Source: Lotus japonicus
Lineage: Eukaryota; Streptophyta; Magnoliopsida; Fabales; Fabaceae
Length of the DNA stretch: 64,000 bases
Assembly: GCF_012489685.1 (NCBI RefSeq)
Contig: NC_080046.1
Span: 1,242,501 to 1,306,500, forward strand
Reading direction: 5' to 3'
The notes below the pieces were generated by a model. The model ran no database searches. It was not told where the DNA came from and saw nothing but the letters and a program-made list of their open reading frames with translations. The translations under genes and the position numbers were made by a program. The stretch's first letter is position 1; every line of letters begins with the position of its first letter. Below, piece by piece: positions 35,501-45,000 of the stretch.

Positions 35501-35675
35501 GCTAAGATAATATATGAATGAATATAATATGATTGAGAAATTACCAAAAAGCAGTCAAATTAAAGAACCTAGTTGTGGTAATCATGGAAGCAACAGACCC
35601 AGCAGCAAAAGTGAACTGTGCCATCCGAAGAAACAACCCAAGAAAAGTGCCGGGTGTCCCTGGAAAATTCCTCAT
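32586..35675 (-). CDS. CASP-like membrane protein, subgroup 5B (CASPL5B-like)
   Basis: Exons on minus: 35675-35545, 33027-32895, 32780-32586; 152 residues, the usual family length. Junctions are GT-AG with frame kept (codon 44 split, then phase 0). Four transmembrane segments are visible, near residues 12-32, 44-66, 85-105 and 124-148. The start MRNFPGTPGT, the VGDWVTAILSL segment and the YQISVALAF segment are typical of CASPL5. The family (UPF0497/MARVEL-related) are four-span plasma-membrane proteins related to Casparian-strip scaffolds; the role of subgroup 5 is poorly known. I chose the ATG at 35675 because the protein family starts there; an upstream in-frame ATG at 35765 gives an unlike extension. 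Intron 1 (2.5 kb) contains a decayed Ty3/gypsy element. Confidence 0.88.
33860..35400 (+). pseudogene. Decayed Ty3/gypsy retrotransposon in CASPL5B intron 1
   Basis: A primer-site-like ACTGGTGTTTGAGC lies near 34221. From 34500 to 34900 broken frames read as gag (VYSGEDD, FRNAVLERFYPTS, GLELDYCLDVFLKGL). At about 35080-35330 a broken integrase piece follows (LNGQTEVLNH, LENYLRCLMGLGSELNK). Protease, reverse transcriptase and RNase H are missing, so a large internal deletion occurred. It lies antisense to the host gene. Confidence 0.65.
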
Positions 35676-36083
35676 CTTTCTACCCCAAATCAAAACGATC
35701 CTCACAAAATTAACAGCTGAAAATGGACACCCAATGGTCTGAAATGCGCACAAGTGACAGAACAAATCATCAAAGAACGAAAGGAATAACCTTTAACATA
35801 CAAAATAGAGTGACAGGAAGAGAGTCTCACACTCGAGAGATGATCATGAAGCGATGATCAAGGGAATGAAGTGAACAACTAATACGTAATTCCCAAGGGT
35901 ATTGGATCAGTTTTTTTACGATATTTTTAATATTGTATAAAAATTACAATAGTACAATTAAATAAATAAGTAGATGCTAAAATAATTTTTTATTATGAAT
36001 ATAATAAAAAAAAATCTGAATAAGTAGTAATGGAGTTTTTTTTTTGTTATATGAGAGAATTGCTCTTATTAGAGTTCGCTTTC
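35676..36083. other. CASPL5B promoter region, AT-rich
   Basis: Upstream of the minus-strand CASPL5B start. No TATA box stands out. 35900-36060 is AT-rich. Confidence 0.4.
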
Positions 36084-36099
36084 AAAATAGTTTATTGTT

Positions 36100-36461
36100 T
36101 TTCTCGTTGAACTTTATGCGATACGGGATAGCCTTCATGTTGCTTGGGATGCGGGGTTTAGGCGTGTGGTGGTGGAGACGGTTTGTGCTCAGGTTTTAGA
36201 TGCTTTGGAGGACATGGATGGTGATTGGTTTTGCCCAACCATTGCAGTGGTTCGAAGCTTTCTTCTTCGAGATTGGGTGCTGCAGCTGCGCTTAATCCCT
36301 CGCGAGTGCAATGGTCTAGGTATGCAAAGTTTGGTGCTCTGTCGACCTGCGGAGGACTGCAAGTGTGGCAAGACCCGTGTTTTGAAGTTCAGCCCATCCT
36401 GCTCAAGGTCTTGGATGTGTTGCAGTTTCTAGTGTGTCTTTAATTTTCCGATGTGCCGAAA
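36100..36461 (+). mobile_element. 5'-truncated LINE copy (RNase H-like end of ORF2)
   Basis: A 16-bp perfect duplication AAAATAGTTTATTGTT flanks it (36084-36099, 36462-36477), and the right end finishes with an A-run. The frame at 36166-36432 reads like the C-terminal RNase H-like domain of plant LINE ORF2 (AWDAGFRRVVVET, RDWVLQLRLIPRECNGLG). Long duplication, 5' truncation and A-tail are the LINE hallmark. Confidence 0.8.
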
Positions 36462-36717
36462 AAAATAGTTTATTGTTATTATTTCAATTATTTTTCTATC
36501 AGTACTAATATCTCAATCATAATCATTTGAAGGGAAAATTAAATGTTTTTCTTTTATATTAAAAAAAACTAATTGACATGCGTAATCACAGCCTCTCTCT
36601 CTATAACACTTAGTTTTCCTCGACTCATTTTTTCTCGCTCTCAGTCTGTCTGTCTGGGTCTCCCTGTTCTTGTCTCTCGAGCTTCACTCTCTCTTCACCT
36701 CTGCAAAAGGGAGACAA

Positions 36718-39470
36718 ATGGGCTTCGCTTCCTTTCTGGGTCGTCTCCTCTTTGCTTCCCTCTTCATCCTCTCCGCATGGCAGATGTAAGTCCTCTTTTT
36801 ATAGATCTATCAACTTCTTTTTCCTCTTTTCTGTGCCATTCAGATTCTTAGAAAGGACTTCACTTTCCTCTTCGTTTTCGATTTTGGGATCTGGGTTTTC
36901 ATTCCCTTGCTTTGCTTTGGCGTTTTGAATGTGAAAGTGTTACTTTTTCAGATTTTAGGACATATTGGATTCTTAGAATAAGGTTGATCTTAGGCTAGTG
37001 CTAGAATGTAGATGATGACATGATGTTATTGCAGATTATTAAATTATCATAAGCATCCTAGCATAGCATGATAGTGGATAAGATTTTTGAGTGGTCTTGA
37101 ATATTAGCAAAAGCCAGTGCCCTTTGAAATCTTGAGTTGGTCATATATGATATAATGTTTATGTTGTTTATTCCTTTTAAGTTACATCCTTCAATTCATG
37201 GAGGATTTTGAAGTTTGATTAGGTAAATACTAGAAGCTGATAGATCTATATATCCATCTTATTTTTTCATAAGTATCATCAGGTACATATTGTAAATATA
37301 TCAAGTAATGAAAACCAGCTAAATTTCATTTACTCTGAACTGAGCCTGAACTCAAATGAACATTTAATTACCAGAACCATTGCTCCTTCATCTCATTCTC
37401 CTGCAACTAATATTGATTTGACAAATTCCTCATCTATCTCTGAATCTCAGCTCCAATTCCTTTCTGACCCCAATACCAAACACTAGTATTGACTTGTTAC
37501 TGATACTTAGTCTAGTGTTATTTGGTTTTGCAACTTTCCTTGAGGCACACCAGCGGATCATGATTTGTTTCACCTGGGTGGGTGTGATGTAACTTGTTCA
37601 AAAATAAAATTAGCAAATCAAATGTTTCGTACCTTGAGTAATCTTGGTTTACTAATGTAATGCTTTATGTGTCATAATCGCTTATAATACAAAGCTGTTA
37701 CAGTGAGGTAATTTTATGATAGCAATTTTAGTACTTTTGAATTGATAAAGAAATTATGTTGCAACTTGCAAGGTATGTTGAATTTGATGCCAATGGTGGA
37801 CCCATTGCTAAGGAGTTGATTCCCAAGCTCACTGTTCTAAAGAAAAATTTGTCCTCCAAATTGGGGGTAGGGCTACCAGATATTGATGTAAGGCCAACTT
37901 TTTCTCACTACACTTTTGCTGAATGGGTTTCATTTTTTTGGTTCTAATTCCCTTTCAAAATGGTATTAAATACAGGAACAGCATTTTGTTGCAACTATCA
38001 TATTTCTAAAGGGGCTTGGAGGGATTCTATTTGTGTTTGGCAGCACACTTGGAGCTTTTTTCTTGGTAAGGCCTCTAGACCACTTAGTTTTGAATGTGAA
38101 GATGTTGCAATTTTTTTTTCTGAAGCATGGTAGTCAAAATCTCGATTTTAATCCCTTAATCCTGGAATTATGCGATTACAATGCACCTAGGCAATTAAAA
38201 TCTATCGCATATTCATTTTCTGGTTAAATCTGACCTTACATGTGATTAAAATCGCATAATAGCATCTTAGTCCTACGATTATGCGATTACAGTGCACCTA
38301 GGCGATTAAAATCTATTGCATATTCCTTTTCTGGCTAAATCTGACCTTACACGCGATTAAAATCAGTTCATAGCACCTTAGTCCTACAATTATGCGATTA
38401 CTATGCACCTGGGCAATCAAAATATATGGCATATTCCTTTTCTGGCTAAATCTGACCTTATACGCGATTAAAATCACATAATGGCACCTTAAAAGCGATA
38501 ATGCAATTAAGCTCTGTCCATGTGACGCTGGTTTGACCCGCTTCCTAAACGTGACCCATGTCGCAAACCCCTAATTTGTTGAGCACCTGAGTCCCCTTCT
38601 CATCCTCACCCGCGTTTGTGATCCCGCTTCTCTCCCCCACTGCACCGTGACGATGGTCCGACACCATCAACGAGGCTCCTTCATTGATGATGAGAGACTG
38701 GGACTGGGGTTGGTACCGGGGCTGGTACTGAGACTGTTTTAATATGACATTCCTATGAATTATGGGTATGTTTTATGAGTTATGAGTTATGACTAATGAG
38801 TACTAATGTACTACTTTATTTAAGTATTTCTAGTTATTTAAAGTGTTTTTTTGTTATTTACACTACTCTATGCATATATATGAACTTATATGCATACATA
38901 CATAGATATGAATTGCTAAATCTTACGATATGCGATTTACGATTAACACACCCTTCCCGGATAAGAAGCATAATCCCAATTTTGCCTACCTTGTATTAAA
39001 ATTTGGGTTAGGTCTACCTCTACCCCAAAAGTGAGCTTAGGAGTGAGATTTGCTCTACCCTTTATAAGGATAGTCATTGTGAGACTTTTCAACACCTTAG
39101 TGTGAAGTTTACTTTCTAAGCTCTATTCATTGTTGTGGTTCCAAAACATTGTAAATCATTGAAATTTTTTCTTCGTTGTAGCTTCTGCATCAGGGGCTTA
39201 CTACTCCACTTCTGCATGATTTCTATAACTATGGACCCAGCAAGCCTGAATATCATCTCTTGCTGAACGATTTCATGCTGGTTTGTCCAAACTTCTTTCA
39301 CTTGTTGTCTTTCCTAAGGATGGTTTATTTGTGTGATAACTTAATATATTGGTTACTTTTAATGTCAGAACACAGCAGTTTTTGGAGCATTGCTATTCTT
39401 TATAGGGATGAAGAACACAATTCCCAGGAGACAACTAAGGAAGAAGACCCCAAAAACAAAGACAGTTTAG
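36718..39470 (+). CDS. HR-like lesion-inducing protein (HRLI family)
   Basis: Exons: 36718-36785, 37773-37887, 37976-38065, 39182-39280, 39369-39470; 157 residues, equal to the Arabidopsis relatives. All introns are GT-AG with frame kept. The start MGFASFLGRLLFASLFILSAWQ, the GLGGILFVFGSTLGAF segment, the LHDFYNY motif and the basic tail RRQLRKKTPKTKTV are diagnostic. About four hydrophobic segments predict a small membrane protein with a DoxX-like fold. The family was named for lesion formation when overexpressed; biochemical activity is not established. Intron 3 holds a 111-bp tandem repeat and a TRIM solo LTR. It converges with the isomerase gene ending at 40386. Confidence 0.92.
38155..38490. 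repeat. Three tandem copies of a 111-bp repeat in HRLI intron 3
   Basis: TATGCGATTAC...GCACCT recurs at about 38171, 38282 and 38393, exactly 111 bp apart, with CTGGCTAAATCTGACCTTA and GCGATTAAAATC in each unit. Confidence 0.85.
38994..39094 (-). mobile_element. TRIM solo LTR in HRLI intron 3
   Basis: 101 bp. On minus it reads TGTTGAAAAGTCTCAC...AATA, matching the LTRs of the 20682 and 62075 TRIMs (TTTATAAGGATAGTC in the middle). Flanks CCTTG (38989-38993) and CCTTA (39095-39099) are a 4-of-5 match, an aged duplication. Confidence 0.6.
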
Positions 39471-39544
39471 GAAATAGACCAAAAGATGTAATGCATTTGT
39501 TTGCCAATCTACTTAGTCGCAGCTTCAGGCTGAGTTGGGGATAG

Positions 39545-40385
39545 TTACTTACACATTCAGATTTTTTGTTTATTTGTCTGTGTTGGGAATAGTTACTTAC
39601 ACATATTCATATTTTATGTGTATTTGTCAGTTGGATCACAATTTGGTTATTGATATATGTTTCCTCATTTCACTTTCAAATCTATTTTCATTGCGCACAA
39701 AGAAATTAAGCTAACATTTTCATGAGAAAGATAGATTTCCTTGAAGAAAGCAGTGTAGTAAACTCCATACTAACAGTATTTCATACACTTCGAATTGGTT
39801 CATTTTTAATCCATTTCAGTATAATTTAAGTTTGATGTATAAACTATGAAGTATCCAACAAATATAAGACCCATAAAATTGATTTTAATTTTGCTGCAAA
39901 ATTTCATCAAGAGGGATTGATATTAACTTTTAACCTCTGATGAGAACTAAGTTACAGAAATTTATCTGATCTAAATTTGGGGAGGGATTAGAAGCAGTTT
40001 TTGACATAAAAAACAAGCTCTTCCTATCAAGAGGTATTGGATCTGCAAGTTAGGTGGTATCTCCTCGTGCTACATGACTAATCTCTCACCTCACAGTCAA
40101 AGCATTAAACGGTAAATGATTGATCAAATGAGTTTTTTCCAAGACCAATCTCTCAGAGTATGAGGCTGTGCAAAACTAACCTAAAGATTTTTCCATTCAA
40201 AAGAGTTTTCTTTACATTTCAGGATTTCATACTTTGATACATACACCATAATAATAGTTTTTTCCTTGTTTCTGATCACATTTCAAGATTTCATACTTTG
40301 ATACATGCATTTGTTTATGTTTTATACATACCATTACAAAAACAATAGTAGTATAGAGATAAAACAGACTCAAATTCTGAGAAAA
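39545..40385. other. Convergent intergenic region
   Basis: Lies between the ends of HRLI and the isomerase. A near-duplicated segment GGGAATAGTTACTTACACAT is at about 39536 and 39585, and TTTCA(G/A)GATTTCATACTTTGATACAT is at about 40219 and 40280. No gene. Confidence 0.5.
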
Positions 40386-41108
40386 TCATATCTTGGAGAT
40401 AACAGGTTTGAGAGTCAAACCCAAAACACTACAAACTTCAGGGTACAAACTCTTCCTGATTTCACCATAAGCCTCACCCACCCACTTCCTCCCAGCCAGC
40501 TCCTCCCCCAGGCGCATCGCAGCCTCAACAGTGCTTTCCGCGCTATCGTGCGCCGAGTGCACAATCCCCATCTCCAGCGCCTCCACCGCTCTAACCTTCA
40601 CCCCTCTCAACACTAAATCGCGCCTCGCCTGCACCGGCGCGATCTTCGCCCTCGCCACGGCGGCGAAGTAGTCAGGAAGCGTGATCCCGAGGTCCATCTC
40701 CGGCAAGTAGAGTACGCCGCGGTCGCTCCTCATGACGACATAGTCGTGCGCCAAGGCGAGGATGAGCCCGGCAGCGGCGGCGTGACCGGAGACGGCAGCG
40801 ACAGTGGGCATCGGGAGGGAGAACAGCGCTGCTATAACAGGCCGGAGGGAGTCGGACATGTGTCGGAGGCGGGTGCGGGATCCGGTGACGGAGCCGGCAG
40901 CCCGGGCATAGTCGAAGTCGAATCCGTTGCAGAAGAATCTGCCGTGCGCGGCGGTGACGAGGGCGGAGCCGTCGGTGGCTTGGGACTTGATTTGGGTAAT
41001 TGCGGTGAGGAGGGAAGAGATGAGGGTGGGGTTGAGACGGTGTTGGTCGTCGTCGTCGGTGGTTAGGGTTAGAATGAAGAGCGATCCTCGTTTTTCTAAT
41101 GTACACAT
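40386..41108 (-). CDS. Enoyl-CoA delta-isomerase, peroxisomal (ECI/IBR10-like)
   Basis: Single-exon gene, 240 residues, crotonase superfamily. The start MCTLEKRGSLFILTL, the GRFFCNGFD oxyanion-loop region (residues 56-64), AAVSGHAAAAG (104-114) and the LPEMDLG segment with the presumed general-base Glu match plant ECIs. The C-terminus ends SKI, a variant of the peroxisomal signal SKL. It would move double bonds in unsaturated enoyl-CoA during beta-oxidation; the Arabidopsis relative IBR10 also acts on indole-3-butyric acid. GC-rich codons in this gene differ from its neighbours. Its start lies 949 bp from the divergent RAD5-like start. Confidence 0.92.
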   Translation of the reverse strand: MCTLEKRGSLFILTLTTDDDDQHRLNPTLISSLLTAITQIKSQATDGSALVTAAHGRFFCNGFDFDYARAAGSVTGSRTRLRHMSDSLRPVIAALFSLPMPTVAAVSGHAAAAGLILALAHDYVVMRSDRGVLYLPEMDLGITLPDYFAAVARAKIAPVQARRDLVLRGVKVRAVEALEMGIVHSAHDSAESTVEAAMRLGEELAGRKWVGEAYGEIRKSLYPEVCSVLGLTLKPVISKI

Positions 41109-41864
41109 TGTTTTGGTTGTGTGTTGAGTGTTGACCGTGTGTGTGAGAGTGAATGCTTTAAGTTAATGTTCATAGCTAGCTAGTCAACATTCACTAGTTG
41201 AGAGTTCTTCAATGACCCACTTGAAATAGTTGCATAAGTTTTGACACTCCATTTTTTCACATAGCCAATTTAAGAACCATATTCTAACTCATAAATCACA
41301 AGTAACAATTTGATTGGGTTAAGTAATAATTTTTAACTTTCGTCACAATATCAACACCTCCAGAAGATCCTTTTAGGGTTATTTTAAGTCTTTAACGTCA
41401 GTACCTCTAAGATTTAAAAATGTGAATGCAATGAGTTGTAATCCTTCAACTCACCCATCCATCTCCTTCACATTAGACATATTAGACCAATTAACTATGA
41501 CTTCTTCCTAATTCGAACTCCATTAATTGTCAATAGCGCTGGTTATGGCCATGGTTCACCAAATGTGCCTTTTTTTTAAGTTGGAATTTCACCTGAGTAC
41601 AATGCTATACACCTCTTCACTGAAATCAAATTAAAGAAAGGAAAGAACCATAACTAAGAACTACATATAATAAAGGACAAAAAAAAATTATTTCAACCTT
41701 ATTTCTTTTACAAGATTGTACTTTCAAATAATTCAGTTTTCAAAGCAAAACTTACCAAGAACAAAAGATTTACTAGTTTACATCCAAGAACAAGGTCTAA
41801 CAGTAATCAGAAGAATATTACTAGTTATTATGATTAATGGTTATTATTGTATTCCTTAAACATA
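41109..41864. promoter_or_regulatory. Shared divergent promoter region of ECI and RAD5-like genes
   Basis: No exon is visible. It separates the ECI start (minus) and the RAD5-like transcription unit (plus), so it probably drives both. The E2F-type sites lie at its right edge. Confidence 0.4.
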
Positions 41865-41876
41865 TTTGGCGCCAAA
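41865..41876. promoter_or_regulatory. Palindromic E2F-type site
   Basis: TTTGGCGCCAAA is a perfect palindrome holding the E2F consensus TTTSSCGC on both strands, 181 bp before the RAD5-like ATG. Confidence 0.6.
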
Positions 41877-41926
41877 TTTAACATTAATTGCAGAACCAAA
41901 AAAAGCAGCGCTAAAAGGTAAATTGA

Positions 41927-41935
41927 TTTCGCGCC
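41927..41935 (+). promoter_or_regulatory. Second E2F-type site
   Basis: TTTCGCGCC matches the E2F consensus, 51 bp downstream of the first site and 43 bp before the putative TATA box. Confidence 0.55.
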
Positions 41936-41977
41936 ACACTCACACTCTCTCTCTGAAAAGCGCGCGCTGTTTCTCCT

Positions 41978-41985
41978 TTTATAAA
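41978..41985 (+). promoter_or_regulatory. Putative TATA box of RAD5-like gene
   Basis: TTTATAAA 72 bp before the ATG at 42057. Confidence 0.45.
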
Positions 41986-42056
41986 CCCTTCACTTTTTCA
42001 CTTGTGTCACTTTCATTCTCTTCGCCTCTTCATTTTCTGATTTTATTATATTTTCA

Positions 42057-45000
42057 ATGGCGGAACATTCCGCTGCAACAGAAGAAGCTGAAGGAGGAGG
42101 AGGAGGAACATTCACATTCCAGAAGGTTCCTTCCCCATCGAACAACAACAACGACGTCGTTTACATCAACGGCCAGCGCGTACTCGTCGCTCAGCCCCTC
42201 ACCGTCGTCCGCGCCCTCACCAGCACCGGCGGCGCCCGCGTCCACGCCACGCCGCCGCTGAAGGTGAAGGATGAGCCGCTCGAAGAAGAAGCGGTTCCCG
42301 AGGCGGCGCGAAAACGGTCGATGCTCTCGTTTGACGATTTTCTCAAGGCCACGAACACGAAAGTCGCGTCCGTCGAGGACTCGCTGAAATCAATGGAAGG
42401 AGAATCGCCGATTCAAACGGCGCAAGAAGTTGCTGATGAGGGAGTCGTTGATATGGACACCGTTTGTGAGGCGGTGAAGGAAGAACCGGTTGGGGAACCG
42501 TCGATTCAGGCGATGGAAGGAGTCATCGATGTGGACACCGTTAAGGAAGAATCGGTTGTGGAACCATCGATTCGAGCGATGGAAGGAGTTATTGATGTGG
42601 AGAAGGTTTGTGTGAAGAAGGAAGCGGTTAAGGATGAGGTTAAGGTGGTGAAGGTGGTGAAGAAGGAGGTGGTGGAGGAGAGGAGGATCCCGAATCTGGA
42701 GGATGGCGAGTTTCCTGATGAACCAGGGTGGTCGTTGCTGGGAAGGAAGGTTGAGGTGGCCATTTCAACTGCAAGAGGAGTGAAGAGATTGGTGGACAAT
42801 GAGATTGTTCATTTCAATTTCCCTCTCCCAAATTACTCTTATAAATCCCAATGGATCGTTCGCATCTCTACTATTCGTTCTGGAGAGGTACTTGTTTACG
42901 AATCTGTAACTTTTTATAATGTGATTGTCTGATTGAACAATGTGTTTGATTTTGGAAAGGAGGTTAATGTTATCTATTTTTGTTGTTGTTGATCTAATTT
43001 TCAGGTTGGGAGGCTCCCAATGGAATGGGCTAAAGCTATCATTCCACTTGTGCAATCAGGAAATGTGAAGGTTCGAGGCCGATGCATTGCTGCGCCATAT
43101 AGCCTGCAAATGATGCAAGAAATCATGTTGTTAGTGAGGTATAGTTAACCTTAATAGGTTCTTTTCTGTTTCTTTTATTTGTGTTCATTTTGCTACTTTA
43201 TTAGAAATGGTGTTGTTGGTGATGAGTCTAATGGATGGCATGTTTATTTTCATGGGCAGCTTCTATGTTCACAGCTCTGTTTTCACAGAGTGTGTTGATA
43301 CTTCTTGGAGGCTAGAGGCTTGTGGTAATATAAACACTGCTACTTATCCACTCCTTACACTGCTCAACATGCTAGAGATTAAGCCACATCGGAAGGTAAT
43401 AAACCTCCCTATGCATTAGCCATTAGGCATACTTCAAAATTCTTATTTTTTTGTTTCTTCATAATGTTGCATTCCGTAATGAGATTTTGTTATATCTATC
43501 TAGGCTGATTTCACCCCTGATGATATAGATACTCGAAAGCGGTTACTTTATCGGAAGGTATGTGCTTCCATTTTGGTGTTTTTCCTTTTTAACAGATTAT
43601 TGCTTTAATGATTTCATTGTTGAACATGGTGTAATGAACACCATTATTATGAATGCTGTCTGATTGATTATCTAAGCAACCTCTGCATGGAAGAGACCTA
43701 ATTTTGCTCTTTATGCTCCCAGCTTGATTCAGATGAAGCTGCAGCTTTGCCTTTGGTAAAGCGTAGAAAGGGTGGCGAGCCAGCTCCTGAGCAGAATGAA
43801 GATGAACAGGCTATTTCTGAGTCAGCATTGAATAAGATTATTGGAGCTGCAGAAATATTTGACCTGGAGGTAAAGTACTTGAGTGTTTCAATATCAGCTG
43901 TTTATCTCCAAACACATCCCTCTTGTTAGTGTCATCAACATTCTTGTCTTATACATCTTTAGGAGAAAGCGGCACCACGCACCCTGACTTGTGAGCTGAA
44001 GCCTTACCAAAGTCAAGCTCTCTATTGGATGTCAGAAATTGAGAAAGGAATTGACATTTCAAATGCTGAGAGTAATCTACATCCTTGCTGGTCAGCTTAC
44101 AATATATGCAATGGGTATGTACTGATAATAAATGATTCAACTAATGAAATGCAGCTTTTTTCCCTTAATACCACTGTTTATCTTATCCTGACATATCTTA
44201 TAACAGAAGGTCAATTTATGTGAACATCTTCACTGGGGAAGCAACAAACAAATTTCCAAAAGCAACAAAGATGGCAAGAGGAGGAGTAAGTTTGTTTTAG
44301 GCCATCAATTTTTTTAGACACCACATATTACATTCAGTTTTAACAGTTTTCTTGTTACATTTTTTTCTTCCAATCAGATTCTAGCTGATGCAATGGGACT
44401 TGGAAAGACTGTTATGACAATTGCTTTGATTCTCAGTAATCCAGGCAGGTCGAAGATAGGAAACAACTTTATAGATGGTGTAAATGACAATATTATCACA
44501 AATAAGAGGAAGAATGCTAGCATCTCAAACAATGTGCAGGGTGGCACTCTAATTGTTTGTCCCATGGCCTTATTAGGTCAGTGGAAGGTGAGTTTTCTTC
44601 CTATTAAGCCAAATAGGAAAAAAACTATGATAGTTCATTCATATATCTCAAATGACATTCTCTAAGTGGTAAAGTAGCTTACAAGCATCTAAAATCTCCA
44701 GGATGAGCTTGAAACCCATTCAGCTATTCGCAGTATATCCATATTTGTCCATTATGGTGGGGGTAGAACCAATAGTGCTGAGTTGATTTCAGAGTATGAT
44801 GTTGTCCTAACAACTTATGGAGTTCTCTCAGCTGCATTCAGAAGTGTAAGGAGATATTCCTTTGTAATTTCTTTCCATCCATTTGTATAAAAGGAATTCT
44901 TTATATTGGGTACCCTGACTTTTGAAACCAGGATGGGGAGAATAGCATCTATCACAAGATCCAATGGTATAGGGTGGTGCTAGACGAAGCTCATCATATC

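Noticed and set aside
40672..41127. Other ORFs over the isomerase gene (His/Arg-rich on minus, Gly-rich on plus)
   Set aside because: They are GC-rich shadows; the ECI frame has clear family motifs over its full length.
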